Below, one piece after another: positions 1 to 11,047 of a stretch of 64,000 nt of DNA. The stretch is from Phycisphaerae bacterium (GTDB lineage Bacteria > Planctomycetota > Phycisphaerae > UBA1845 > Fen-1342), in the NCBI GenBank assembly GCA_028277645.1, contig JANQFV010000003.1, positions 124,001-188,000 of the forward strand, written 5' to 3'. Within the stretch, counting starts at the first letter, position 1; each line of letters starts with the position of its first letter. A model generated the notes under the pieces. The model was not told the DNA's origin and searched no databases. It worked only from the letters and a program-made list of their open reading frames with translations. A program made the translations under genes and the position numbers.

Positions 1-52
1 CCGCGAATCTCGACGGCATCCATCGGCACGCCCTACAAATCCACGCAGGCGG

Positions 53-1450
53 CTAGAGCGGGTACTGCATTCCGCGCTCGGCGATTACGACCTCGCGAAA
101 ACCGACACCCCGCAACCTCTCGGCCAACACCGTTGAGTTGTCCTCTTCACCGTGCACGAGGAATACCCGTCGAGTCTTCTTCGCCCGCGGTGTGAGCAGA
201 TCGAGCAGGTCCGCCTGGTCGGCGTGCCCGCTGAAGCCGTGAATCTGTACAACTTCGGCCGCGACTTTGTACTCCTCGTGGAACAGCCGAATCTTCTCAG
301 CACCGTCCGCCAGCCGCCGCCCCAATGTGTGCAGCGCCTGCCAGCCGACAATGAGAATCGTGTTTATCTCGTTTTCGACGTTGTTCTTGATGTGGTGGCG
401 GATACGACCGGCTTCGCACATGCCGCTGGCCGAAATGATCACGCACGGTTCGGCTCGCCCGTGCAGAGCTTTGCTCTCCTCCACGTTGCGGATGTAGCGG
501 CAGCAGTGGCTGCCAAGAATGTCGCCGGTCACGCGGTGAAACGCGCGGGCCTCCGCGTCATAGCACTCGGGGTGCATCTTGAATACTTCGGTCGCGTTGA
601 CCGCCAGCGGGCTGTCGACGTAAACCGGGAAGCGTGGCAGTTGCCCCTCGACCATCGCTTCGTGGATAAAATACACGATCGTCTGCGTGCGACCGACGGA
701 AAAAGCCGGGATGACGACCTTGCCGCCGCGCTCGATCGTGCGGCGAACGATGTCAATCAACTGCTCCTGCGCGTCGGGCACGCGCTCGTTGACACGCCCA
801 CCGTAGGTGCTTTCGCAGATGATCGTATCGTCGTCGGGGAATTCGGCCGGGTCACGGATGATGGGCTTGTCGGGCCGGCCGACATCGCCGGTGAAGTAGA
901 GCGACGGCGTGTGTCCGTTGCGCTTGGCGAACTCGAGCCGAACGCCCCCAGAGCCGAGCATGTGACCGGCTTCGCGGTAAACAGCGAGCAGCCCGGGCAC
1001 GACCGGAAACAGCCGCTTGTACGACACGCTCTGCATGAGTTCGACGGCGCCGAGCGCGTCGTCGTAATCGTAGAGTGGCTCGATCGGATCGAGCCCCTTC
1101 TTCTTACGGCGCTTGTTGACGTAGAAGACGTCCTCTTCCTGGATGTGCGCCGAGTCCGGCAGCATGATCGCACACAAGTCACGCGTCGCCGGCGTACAGT
1201 AGATCGGTCCTTCGAAGCCATCTCGCACCAGCCGCGGAAGACGCCCGGAATGGTCGATGTGTGCGTGTGACAGCACGACTGCGGCAATCTCCTTCGGTGG
1301 CACGGGCCATTCGCGATTCTTGGCCTCCGCCTCGGACCGCTTGCCGTGATACAGACCGCAGTCCAGCGCGACCCATTGGTCGTCGACGCAAACCATGTGC
1401 ATCGAGCCCGTGACCTCGCCCGCCGCCCCGTGAAAAAGAACCTCGGCCAT
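53..1450 (-). CDS. MBL-fold/beta-CASP metallo-hydrolase (RNA-processing exonuclease-like)
   Basis: Translation contains GAAGEVTGSMHMV, SHAHIDHSGRLPRL (HxHxDH), YFTGDVGR and the beta-CASP motifs PAFSVGRTQ, ISASGMCEAGRIRHH, VHGEE; start placed at internal Met at 1450. Confidence 0.93.
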   Translation of the reverse strand: MAEVLFHGAAGEVTGSMHMVCVDDQWVALDCGLYHGKRSEAEAKNREWPVPPKEIAAVVLSHAHIDHSGRLPRLVRDGFEGPIYCTPATRDLCAIMLPDSAHIQEEDVFYVNKRRKKKGLDPIEPLYDYDDALGAVELMQSVSYKRLFPVVPGLLAVYREAGHMLGSGGVRLEFAKRNGHTPSLYFTGDVGRPDKPIIRDPAEFPDDDTIICESTYGGRVNERVPDAQEQLIDIVRRTIERGGKVVIPAFSVGRTQTIVYFIHEAMVEGQLPRFPVYVDSPLAVNATEVFKMHPECYDAEARAFHRVTGDILGSHCCRYIRNVEESKALHGRAEPCVIISASGMCEAGRIRHHIKNNVENEINTILIVGWQALHTLGRRLADGAEKIRLFHEEYKVAAEVVQIHGFSGHADQADLLDLLTPRAKKTRRVFLVHGEEDNSTVLAERLRGVGFREVVIAERGMQYPL

Positions 1451-1516
1451 CACTGCTCCTTGTGTTTGGTTTCGGGCATTATAGGCGGCGGGGCGCGACA
1501 ACCGAACCACGACTCG

Positions 1517-2473
1517 CTAGTCCGCCAGCTCCTCCACTGCGGCAAGCACCTGTTCTACGCTGATGCCCCAGTCTTTGTTCTGCGCCGGATCGCCGCAGAG
1601 CACGCGCGTTCGCGAACCCAGTGGTCGCCAGACATTGACTGACGTGGGCCCGAAGATCGTCATTGTCGGCGTACCCAACAGTGCCGCGAGGTGCGCGGGG
1701 CCGGCGTCGTTGCCGACGTACGCCTTCGCAGCCGCGAGTGCTGCTACGAGATCATTTGCGGACGGCGTGTCGAGACACGACCCTGCCGCGCGAATCGCCG
1801 CACGCTCGTCCGCCGACCAGGACTCGCGTTCCACTGGTCCCAGCAGCCAGACCACCGATCTCCCACTGTTGCGCATCGCAGCCGCGAAGCGAAAATAACA
1901 GGGCAATGGCCAACACTTGCGCCGTCCGCCGCTGCCGGGGTGGATTACGACGGCGGCGTTTTCCGGGCCCAGCGCTGCGAGCAACTCGTCTCCCCGCACG
2001 CGCAGTTTCTCATCAATGCCGATGGTTCGCGCTGCTGGTCGTTGATGTACACACTTGGGCACGAGCAGCCCCTGTCCTTCGAGTTGCGTTTGCCATTGTT
2101 GTGTGATGTGCCGTTCGACGCCCGCCCGCGGACGCGGATCAATGCTGTGTAGCGTTGTCGGTGCAAGAGAATCCAGTCGGTGGTGAACGATGGTATGCGT
2201 GCCACCGAGCGCGCTGAACACGCGCTGGTGAGCGATGAGCGCGCGGAGTCGTTCCGGCGGCGGATCATCGTGCTCGCCGAACAGCCAGTGCAGGCCGAGT
2301 CCTTCCGACGACTGCCACGTGATCGGTGACCGACACGCCGACAGGTCGCCCAGCCGCGTGCGTGCCACGACGTACAGGCCGCGTTCGGACTCGGGCAAGC
2401 GCAGCGCAAGCTGGAGCGTCAGCACCAGATCGCCGAGCGCACCGCCATGCAGGATGAGCCAACGGGCGGACAT
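1517..2473 (-). CDS. Glycosyltransferase family 9 (heptosyltransferase-like)
   Basis: ILHGGALGDLVLTLQLA N-terminus and VIHPGSGGRRKCWPLPCYFRFAAAM, GNDAGPAHLAALLGTPTMTIFGPT C-terminal motif. Confidence 0.88.
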   Translation of the reverse strand: MSARWLILHGGALGDLVLTLQLALRLPESERGLYVVARTRLGDLSACRSPITWQSSEGLGLHWLFGEHDDPPPERLRALIAHQRVFSALGGTHTIVHHRLDSLAPTTLHSIDPRPRAGVERHITQQWQTQLEGQGLLVPKCVHQRPAARTIGIDEKLRVRGDELLAALGPENAAVVIHPGSGGRRKCWPLPCYFRFAAAMRNSGRSVVWLLGPVERESWSADERAAIRAAGSCLDTPSANDLVAALAAAKAYVGNDAGPAHLAALLGTPTMTIFGPTSVNVWRPLGSRTRVLCGDPAQNKDWGISVEQVLAAVEELAD

Positions 2474-2497
2474 GCTGGGAGTGTACTGGATATCAGA

Positions 2498-2995
2498 TCA
2501 GCGCTTGCCGCCGCGTTTGTGCAGACCCTTAATCGTCTGAATCTGCCCCGCGTGATAGAGGTCGTGGGCGATTACGCCGCGGACCAGGAAACCTATTGGT
2601 TCCTTGCCGCCCGCCGGTGTCCGGCTCAAATCGTGATCGGAAAGGGATGCCACGGCATCGCGCAGTTCTGTGTGCTGCTCTTTGAGCAGCCGTACGTATC
2701 CGCGCCACTCGACGTCGGTCAGCGCGTCCGGCAACCCGAACCAGTTGCTGCCCTTCAGTGGAAACGAGCCGCGCTTTTCGCCGCGGAGCCGACGCCGCAC
2801 GGAGTACTTCCAGTACGCACAGTGCACAACGATGTCAGCAATCGAGTGCCCGCGGCGATCAGCCCGCCAAACGGCCTGCTTGGCCGACAGGCCGCGGATC
2901 GAACCGGACAGATTCGTGCCGTGCCAGGAGCGTTTGCTGAAGGCTTCGTCGAATTGCTGAATGAGTTGAGTAACGACGGCGACGGCGCTGGGCAT
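2498..2995 (-). CDS. DinB-like family protein
   Basis: Four-helix style sequence with SIADIVVHCAYWKYSVRRRL and GVIAHDLYHAGQIQTIKG (conserved HxxxHxxQ region). Confidence 0.75.
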   Translation of the reverse strand: MPSAVAVVTQLIQQFDEAFSKRSWHGTNLSGSIRGLSAKQAVWRADRRGHSIADIVVHCAYWKYSVRRRLRGEKRGSFPLKGSNWFGLPDALTDVEWRGYVRLLKEQHTELRDAVASLSDHDLSRTPAGGKEPIGFLVRGVIAHDLYHAGQIQTIKGLHKRGGKR

Positions 2996-3060
2996 GTTCT
3001 GGCTCCGATTAGAGTCCCGTGCGGATTGTACCGTTGAACTGGCGTGTATTCAGGGAGCGT

Positions 3061-3153
3061 GTCATTCCGACGATCAATGGGAGGAAGAATCTACGTTCAA
3101 ACGAACGCAATGCGCCTTTCGCGAGTAGATTCCTCGCTGCGCTTCGGAATGAC
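3061..3153. repeat. Dispersed inverted repeat, GTCATTCCGA...GAGTAGATTCCTCGCTGCGCTTCGGAATGAC type (copy 1)
   Basis: gtcattccga at 3061-3070 and its inverted counterpart tcggaatgac at 3144-3153; related copy at 48766-48857. Confidence 0.75.
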
Positions 3154-3180
3154 AAGAAGTGTACCCCCAGTCAAGACGTG

Positions 3181-3423
3181 CTATTCGTCTTCCTCATCTT
3201 CGTCGTCGGCCTCGCCGGCGGCCATTACACGCTCGATGTCGTCGGCCGACATGCCCCGGTCGAGCATGGCGCGCTTCAGGGCGTTGTTCGACCTCGTCTT
3301 CTCCACGGATTGCCAGATCCCGGTCACAATGGCGACGATCGGGATCATACAACCCATGATGACCGCGACGGTCCCGATGTTCGCTGGATTGCCAATGTAA
3401 TCCCAGAAACTGGCCAACATCAC
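3181..3423 (-). CDS. Small predicted membrane protein with acidic C-terminus
   Basis: 80-aa ORF with one hydrophobic helix (TVAVIMGCMIPIVAIVTGIW) and tail EADDEDEEDE. Confidence 0.6.
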   Translation of the reverse strand: MMLASFWDYIGNPANIGTVAVIMGCMIPIVAIVTGIWQSVEKTRSNNALKRAMLDRGMSADDIERVMAAGEADDEDEEDE

Positions 3424-3524
3424 GTGCCTCCTAAGATGGCGCGGCGGTCGAGACCGCTCTGACAGCCCGGATACCGCCGGGGTATTCGCTCGTCGCCGCC
3501 GATCATTCAGGCCGGATTTGAGAT

Positions 3525-4883
3525 TTATGCCTCAACAGCCACTGCGGCGTCAATCCAGCCGCCGCCGATAACGACACCCTCCGCAGTATACAGCACGGCA
3601 GCCTGGCCCGGGGTGACCGCCGACTGCGGCGTGTCGAACTCGACCGCCAGGCGGCCATCGACGCGGCGTTGGAAACGACCCGGCGCCGGCGAGTGCTGGT
3701 AGCGGATCTTGATCGCCGCCGACTGCCAGACGTCGACTGCCGGAGGGCCAACGAGCCAGTTCACGCGGTCGGCGACCAAGCCGCTACTCAGCAAATCCGC
3801 ACGTGGCCCGACCGTCACCGTGTTGTCCAGCACGTTGAGCCGCGTAACGTAGATGGGCTCACCAGCCGCGATGCCCAGTCCCCGGCGTTGACCGATCGTG
3901 AAGTTCGCGACGCCGTCGTGCGTGCCCAGGACCTGACCGTCGACGTCGCGCACCTCGCCCGGGCGTTGCGTCTCGGGCCGGCGCGCGCGGACCAATTCCT
4001 TGTAGTCGTTGTCGGGAACGAAGCAGATCTCCTGGCTGTCCGGCTTGTCATGGACGCGGAGCCCAATCCGCGCCGCGCTGTCGCGCACCACCGCCTTGTC
4101 GGCGATCTCGCCCACCGGAAACAAGCATCGCGCGAGGTTCTCCCGCCGAATGCCGAACAGCACGTAAGACTGATCCTTGGCAAGATTCAGCGAGCGGGCG
4201 AGGTACACACCGTCCTCCCGTTCAGGAGAGACCACAGGAGGGCAACGCGTTGCGTCGTCGCGAGCGTTACCCTCCCCCAACCCCTCCCTGAAAGGGAGGG
4301 GGGTAGCACCGTCCCCCCGTTCAGGGGAGACCACAGGAGGGCAACGCGTTGCGTCGTCGCGAGCGTTACCCTCCCCCAACCCCTCCCTGGAAGGGAGGGG
4401 AGTGGTACCTTCCCACCTTCCCACGTCCCCACCTCCCCACGTCCCCACGCCGTGCACCACGCGCGCATAGTGCCCCGTCGCAACAAATTCCGCCCCGACG
4501 CGGTCGGCGTGCTCCAGCAGCGTGCCAAACTTCACCCACGTATTACACATCACGCAGGGGTTCGGTGTGCGGGCATTCGCGTACTCATCCACGAAGTAGT
4601 CGATGATGCGATCAAACTGGCTCTGTAGATTCAGGACATGGAACGGCATCCCCAGCCGCCCACAGATCTGCCGCGCATCCGCCTGATCCGTAGGCGAACA
4701 ACACCCATGCCGCAACCGCCGCTCCTCAGTCCCCTCGCCCCTGCGTCCCTGCGTCCCTGCCGGTCCCCCAACACACATAAACACCCCCACACATTCATAC
4801 CCCTGCTCCTTGAGCAGGCAGGCGCTGACGGACGAATCCACGCCGCCGGACATCGCGACTATGACCTTGCCGTTGCGGGACAT
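3525..4883 (-). CDS. mnmA: tRNA-specific 2-thiouridylase MnmA, with in-frame repeat insertions
   Basis: MSGGVDSSVSACLLKEQGYE, DYFVDEYANARTPNPCVMCN, ATGHYAR, KDQSYVLFGI, DSQEICFVPDNDY, TIGQRRGLGI; interrupted by repeat-derived segments. Confidence 0.95.
   Translation of the reverse strand: MSRNGKVIVAMSGGVDSSVSACLLKEQGYECVGVFMCVGGPAGTQGRRGEGTEERRLRHGCCSPTDQADARQICGRLGMPFHVLNLQSQFDRIIDYFVDEYANARTPNPCVMCNTWVKFGTLLEHADRVGAEFVATGHYARVVHGVGTWGGGDVGRWEGTTPLPSREGLGEGNARDDATRCPPVVSPERGDGATPLPFREGLGEGNARDDATRCPPVVSPEREDGVYLARSLNLAKDQSYVLFGIRRENLARCLFPVGEIADKAVVRDSAARIGLRVHDKPDSQEICFVPDNDYKELVRARRPETQRPGEVRDVDGQVLGTHDGVANFTIGQRRGLGIAAGEPIYVTRLNVLDNTVTVGPRADLLSSGLVADRVNWLVGPPAVDVWQSAAIKIRYQHSPAPGRFQRRVDGRLAVEFDTPQSAVTPGQAAVLYTAEGVVIGGGWIDAAVAVEA
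4211..4405 (-). repeat. Two tandem 99-bp direct repeats, each with a GC-rich palindrome, in frame inside mnmA
   Basis: cgtcc[t/c]cccgttcagg[a/g]gagaccacaggagggcaacgcgttgcgtcgtcgcgagcgttaccctcccccaacccctccctg.aagggagggg repeats with a period of 99 bp (33 codons). Confidence 0.93.
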
Positions 4884-4919
4884 TACGAGATGGTATTCGC
4901 CCGGCAGCAGTGCGTCTGC

Positions 4920-6182
4920 TCAGGGGCCGGAAATCGCGGATTCGAACACGGAGAAGTCGTCACCGTCCACATCCGAGTCACAATCGAAATCGTACGGCCG
5001 ACACGGCTCCTCCACCGGCGGCGGGATCGCACCGGTGAAGCAGGCCTGAAACGCAGCGACCGCGATCAGATCGTTGCCGTCGTACGCTTTGGCGAACACG
5101 CGCATCGAATCCAGTCTGTGACCGTCGAAATCGAACAGTGCCAAGTTCTCCCACGGCGTGCCCAGTCCGCTCACCGGAATCCACTCTGGTGCCCAGTAGA
5201 ACATGCCCGCGCCGCCTGGCGTCGTACCGACGATGCGCTGGACTGCGCAGAGAAACCTCTCCTGCCCCACGACGGTCGCGGGATAGCCCGAGTGCAGTTG
5301 GCTCTCCAGGCCGACGATGTTGTGGGTGTCATCCCCCCAGCCGAGCGTCCAGGGGTACGCCGTCTCAACAACGACGATTGGCTTACCGTAGCGCGTCGAA
5401 AGATCTGCGAGGTTCCACTCGAGGTCGTTCAACGTGCCGTGCCACCAGGGATAGAACGACAGGCCGATCAAGTCGTATGGCACGCCGTATCCCTCGGCGT
5501 TGTCGTAGAACCAGCGGCAGGCGCCGTTGTCTCCGCCGGGATCGATGTGCAGCATGATCGGGATCGACTGGCCGGGGTCGAGCGCGTCGTTCACCCCCGC
5601 GATCGCGGAGTTCAGTAGCCACGCGAATTGCGGCCAGTTGCCGTTGAACGACCCGCCCACGCGCCCATCATCCCACAGGAAACCGTTGGAGATCTCGTTA
5701 CCGACCTGCACAAGGTCCGGCAATGTGCCTTGCGCGTTCAACGCGGCGATCACGTCGCGGGAATAGTCGTGCAGCGCTGTGCTCAGTTCGGGCTCACCGA
5801 AGCCTGCCCACGCCACGGGCTTGGTCTGGTTACCCGGATCGGCCCACCAATCGGAGTAGTGGAAGTCCAACAGCAGCAGCATGCCAGCGGCGTTGATGCG
5901 CTGTGCCAGCGCGAGCGTATGCGCCAAGTCGCAATAGCCCTCGGCCGGCGTGTGCCAGAGTCGCAGTCGTACGCAATTGACGCCCTGATCGCGGAAGATC
6001 AGCAGCAGATCGCGGGCATTGCCGTCGTCGTAGTACACCCCGCCGAGATCCTCGATCTGCGGAATGAACGACGCGTCGACGCCGTGAATGAATGGCAGAT
6101 CGGACGCGGTCGCTGAGATACTACTCAGTGCGACGATCCCCGCGCCGACGAGCGACAGTCTGCGATAGGTCACCTGTGCCAT
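4920..6182 (-). CDS. Secreted arabinogalactan endo-beta-1,4-galactanase (GH53) with C-terminal dockerin-like tail
   Basis: GVDASFIPQIEDLGGVYYDDG, GVNCVRLRLWHTP, LLLDFHYSDWWADPGNQTKP, QVGNEISNGFLW, VVVETAYPW are GH53 signatures; signal peptide; tail YDFDCDSDVDGDDFSVFESAISGP. Confidence 0.9.
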   Translation of the reverse strand: MAQVTYRRLSLVGAGIVALSSISATASDLPFIHGVDASFIPQIEDLGGVYYDDGNARDLLLIFRDQGVNCVRLRLWHTPAEGYCDLAHTLALAQRINAAGMLLLLDFHYSDWWADPGNQTKPVAWAGFGEPELSTALHDYSRDVIAALNAQGTLPDLVQVGNEISNGFLWDDGRVGGSFNGNWPQFAWLLNSAIAGVNDALDPGQSIPIMLHIDPGGDNGACRWFYDNAEGYGVPYDLIGLSFYPWWHGTLNDLEWNLADLSTRYGKPIVVVETAYPWTLGWGDDTHNIVGLESQLHSGYPATVVGQERFLCAVQRIVGTTPGGAGMFYWAPEWIPVSGLGTPWENLALFDFDGHRLDSMRVFAKAYDGNDLIAVAAFQACFTGAIPPPVEEPCRPYDFDCDSDVDGDDFSVFESAISGP

Positions 6183-6300
6183 CACCAATGATCATATCAA
6201 TACGGAGGTGTCCGAACGAAGTCAGAAACGGCTCGTCGCAACAACCCGTGGCGTGACGGTCATAGCCACCCGACCATGGGACGTCCGCTATGATGACTGC

Positions 6301-7212
6301 ATGCCGGAAGACGTTGCAGATCGCATTCCACCGCAGGTGATTCAGGTACCGCCGCCGAAATCGGGGCCGAATCATATAGGCTGGTCGCTGGCGTTACTGA
6401 TCGTCCTGGTGCCACTGGCGCTGCTCAGCCCGGCGGCTTGGCTGCGGCTGAACGTGATGCTCGCGATCTGCGTCGTCGTGGCTGTGTTCATCTTCTGGCG
6501 GCAGCGCATTCGCAGATTTAACCAACGTCGTGCGGCGTGGATCGAGCGTCACGAAGACTGGTGCTCAGACCCTCAAGCGATGGCCCTGGGGCGGCGCTGG
6601 GACAGCTTGGCACATCCGCCGTCGCTGGAGGGCATCCAAGACGCGCTTCGAGACTACGGCAGCCCACCTGCGGACAGGGCGCTCATCGTCGCGTGCGGCG
6701 CATACGAATTGCCGCCGACGGGAGACCACCGCGGGGAGCCGACGCTGCTGACGCCGCGCGAGTCAGCGGGTTCGCTGAGCATAGCTTTGTTCGTGTTTCT
6801 CGGCGTGCTGCTGATGGGCATGCTGGTGGATTTTCACGAACGTGTACCTGAGACACTCGCGCGTTGGTGGCCGACGCTGGCAATCATGACTGCACTTACG
6901 GCAGGTGCGTTCGGTCACCACATTGTGCGCCCGCGCTACTTGCGTGTGGCACCCGGCGTCGCGCAGGTGATCACGTACTCCATTCTCCGGAGCCGTCCTG
7001 ACATTCGCAGCTATCCGATGTCCGTCGAAACGACTGTGCTCGCCACGGAGACACTGAACACGATGACGCTGAAGCTGGTGCGCGGTGAACAAACCGACAC
7101 AATCCAGCTATGGCGCAGCGACAGCGCCGAACGATTCTTGGAGAAACTCTGGCTCGCCCTGCTCTCTACCACCCCAACGCCGCCATTGAGTAACGAGGAG
7201 TTGGTGGGGTGA
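6301..7212 (+). CDS. Hypothetical membrane protein
   Basis: ORF with predicted TM pairs (WSLALLIVLVPLALL, LNVMLAICVVVAVFIFW and SIALFVFLGVLLMGMLV); start chosen at Met 6301. Confidence 0.65.
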   Translation: MPEDVADRIPPQVIQVPPPKSGPNHIGWSLALLIVLVPLALLSPAAWLRLNVMLAICVVVAVFIFWRQRIRRFNQRRAAWIERHEDWCSDPQAMALGRRWDSLAHPPSLEGIQDALRDYGSPPADRALIVACGAYELPPTGDHRGEPTLLTPRESAGSLSIALFVFLGVLLMGMLVDFHERVPETLARWWPTLAIMTALTAGAFGHHIVRPRYLRVAPGVAQVITYSILRSRPDIRSYPMSVETTVLATETLNTMTLKLVRGEQTDTIQLWRSDSAERFLEKLWLALLSTTPTPPLSNEELVG

Positions 7213-7277
7213 AGCGAAAACGGCCGACCGAGAGGTTGGCCGCAACCTTTGTTCCTTTGCCCCGGCGTCCCTTCCGC

Positions 7278-8957
<1,680 letters not shown>

Positions 8958-9140
8958 CGGTATCCAACCTCTTGTCTTACAGAGTGTTAGCGCGTACGCG
9001 CACCGCAACGGCGCGCCCACCCGTCAGCCCTTATACCGCGCACACAGGCGGCGGGTTGCAGCGGACGCATAATACTCTTCGGCAGCTAGGGGCGGCAACC
9101 ACCAGATGAGCCGCTGCCCAGAACTTCCCCCCAACCGGCC

Positions 9141-10823
9141 TCAGCGGGCGGTCTCCCAGTCCGGCGTTACCTGACCGCGGTCAACGCGCGGGGCTTCCGG
9201 CACTTCGCTCGCGTCCACACTGGCTACTTTGCGCACGCGCCGGCGCATCGCCGCCCGATTCACGCGCGGCAGCTCCCAGCGTCCGGCCGGCCAGTCCGTC
9301 TTTCGACGCCGTCGACGCTGCCAGGGGCGGATGAACGGTTGATGAATCAGGTTGCGGAACAGCTTGCGGGCCACGAAATACCCGGCGAAGACCGTCGGGC
9401 AAAACCAGCGCCGATCGAGCAGCCAGCGCGTCGGGCGCGCGGCGGCAAAGTCGATGATCCGGTGCGCCACCCACGGCGGCACGCCGATGTTTCTCAGATT
9501 CAGCACGAGGCGCAGCCAGACCGCGAGGTAGTCGTGCTTCGCAAATTGCAGTGTCCCGCTACCCATGTAGTCGTACGTCGCTTGGTCCTGGTCGCCGATC
9601 AGCCCTTCCCGTCGAGCGCGATCGTACAACGGCGTGCCCGGATAGAACATCAACGGAAAGACGCGCAGGACCTTGCAGCGGCGATGGTGGTCCGCAATGA
9701 ACCGCATCGTCGCGATCACATTCTCGTCCGGCTCGAACGGATTGCTGACGATGTAGTGGTGCTCGGCGGGTATGCGGTGCCGCGCGAGTGTGCCGATCGC
9801 CTCGGCGATGCGTTTGGTCTTCGTCGGCCGCTGGTAGATGTGCTCCAGCGTGTCGTCACAGGCCGACTCGATTCCCATGCTGACGAGCTGCAGGGGCAGC
9901 TTCGCGACGGCCCGCACGCGCTCCTCGGTCACGGTGTTGGGAAACGCATCGAGCTCGAGCGGAATCCCAATTTCTGATTTGTACTGCGCCGCAAACTCGG
10001 CGATCTGTTCGCCTTTGCGTACGAAAAACAGGTCGTCGACGAAGTTGATCGCCTCTATCGTGGGAAAGGCTGCCACTGCCCGCCGCACCTCGTCCAGCAC
10101 ATTGTCCAGCGAGCGCATGCGCACCCACGTTCCACACTCGTCGAAGCGGTTGCGCAGCGCGGTGTTGTTGCAGAAGGTGCAGTGATACGGACAGCCCCGC
10201 GTCGTCAGCACGCGCAGCGTGTGTAGCGCACCGCGCAGGTTCTCCGGCCGGGCCGGTACCAGCCCTGCGCGATCCGCGACCCAATGCGTATCGAGCTCGT
10301 AATCCGGAAACGGCAAGTCGTCGAGCTGCGTTTCCAAATCTCCCGGCGGATTGCGCATCGCCTCACGATTGCCAAACAGTCCACCGGCGCGGAACCACAG
10401 GTTCGGCACATCCGTGGGATCAGTGCCCGCCGCCAGCCGCTCGACGAATTGCAGCATCGGCTCCTCGCCCTCGCCAACGCACACAACGTCTGCGATGGCC
10501 AGGCATTCTTCGGGTGCCACAGTCGGGTGTGTACCACCCCAGACGATCGGTGTGGCGATCCCCGCTTGTCTAATGCGTTCAACCAAAGCACTTGCGCGAT
10601 GGAAGGTATTGGTCAGCAGACTAAAGCCAACAACGTCGACCGACCGTACGCGCTCGATGAAATCCGTCAGCGCTGCCTCACTCCAGTCCGGCGCGGCCGT
10701 GTCACGCTTCGAGCTCATAAACAGCATCTCGACGTCGTGTCCGGCAGCTTTCAGGTAGGAGGAGATGTAGCGCAGCCCCAGCGCGAGCGGATGCGCATGC
10801 GTAGCCACCAGCGCGATCTTCAT
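9141..10823 (-). CDS. B12-binding domain radical SAM protein
   Basis: N-terminal cobalamin-binding style domain (VGFSLLTNTFHRA, IVWGGTHPTVAPEECL) and radical SAM motif TTRGCPYHCTFCNN. Confidence 0.92.
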   Translation of the reverse strand: MKIALVATHAHPLALGLRYISSYLKAAGHDVEMLFMSSKRDTAAPDWSEAALTDFIERVRSVDVVGFSLLTNTFHRASALVERIRQAGIATPIVWGGTHPTVAPEECLAIADVVCVGEGEEPMLQFVERLAAGTDPTDVPNLWFRAGGLFGNREAMRNPPGDLETQLDDLPFPDYELDTHWVADRAGLVPARPENLRGALHTLRVLTTRGCPYHCTFCNNTALRNRFDECGTWVRMRSLDNVLDEVRRAVAAFPTIEAINFVDDLFFVRKGEQIAEFAAQYKSEIGIPLELDAFPNTVTEERVRAVAKLPLQLVSMGIESACDDTLEHIYQRPTKTKRIAEAIGTLARHRIPAEHHYIVSNPFEPDENVIATMRFIADHHRRCKVLRVFPLMFYPGTPLYDRARREGLIGDQDQATYDYMGSGTLQFAKHDYLAVWLRLVLNLRNIGVPPWVAHRIIDFAAARPTRWLLDRRWFCPTVFAGYFVARKLFRNLIHQPFIRPWQRRRRRKTDWPAGRWELPRVNRAAMRRRVRKVASVDASEVPEAPRVDRGQVTPDWETAR

Positions 10824-11047
10824 GACACCGTCTCCGTTCAAGGCGTGGTGGAGATCGCTCGTGGAACGGCTCGCCCCACGGCCACCACGGCGAATCCATG
10901 AATCTCGCAGCGGATTCACGATATCGCGCGCGCGTCGCCGGTCAAGATAAATCCCGGGGCGGGCGCGTAGGTTGGCCGAAACGAGTACGCTGTCGCGTCA
11001 GGTGCGTCGAATCGTCGGCAAACCGTAACCGCTTCTGGGAGATCGCG

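Noticed and set aside
1-23. Possible start of a minus-strand gene (MDAVEIR...) at the window edge
   Set aside because: Only about eight codons are visible; cannot be supported.
4211-4405. CRISPR array
   Set aside because: Only two long adjacent repeats without unique spacers, inside a coding gene; no cas genes in the window.
4177-4470. Plus-strand ORF with repeated SPRSGETTGGQRVASSRALPSPNPS
   Set aside because: Reverse-strand reading of the 99-bp repeats in mnmA, not a separate gene.
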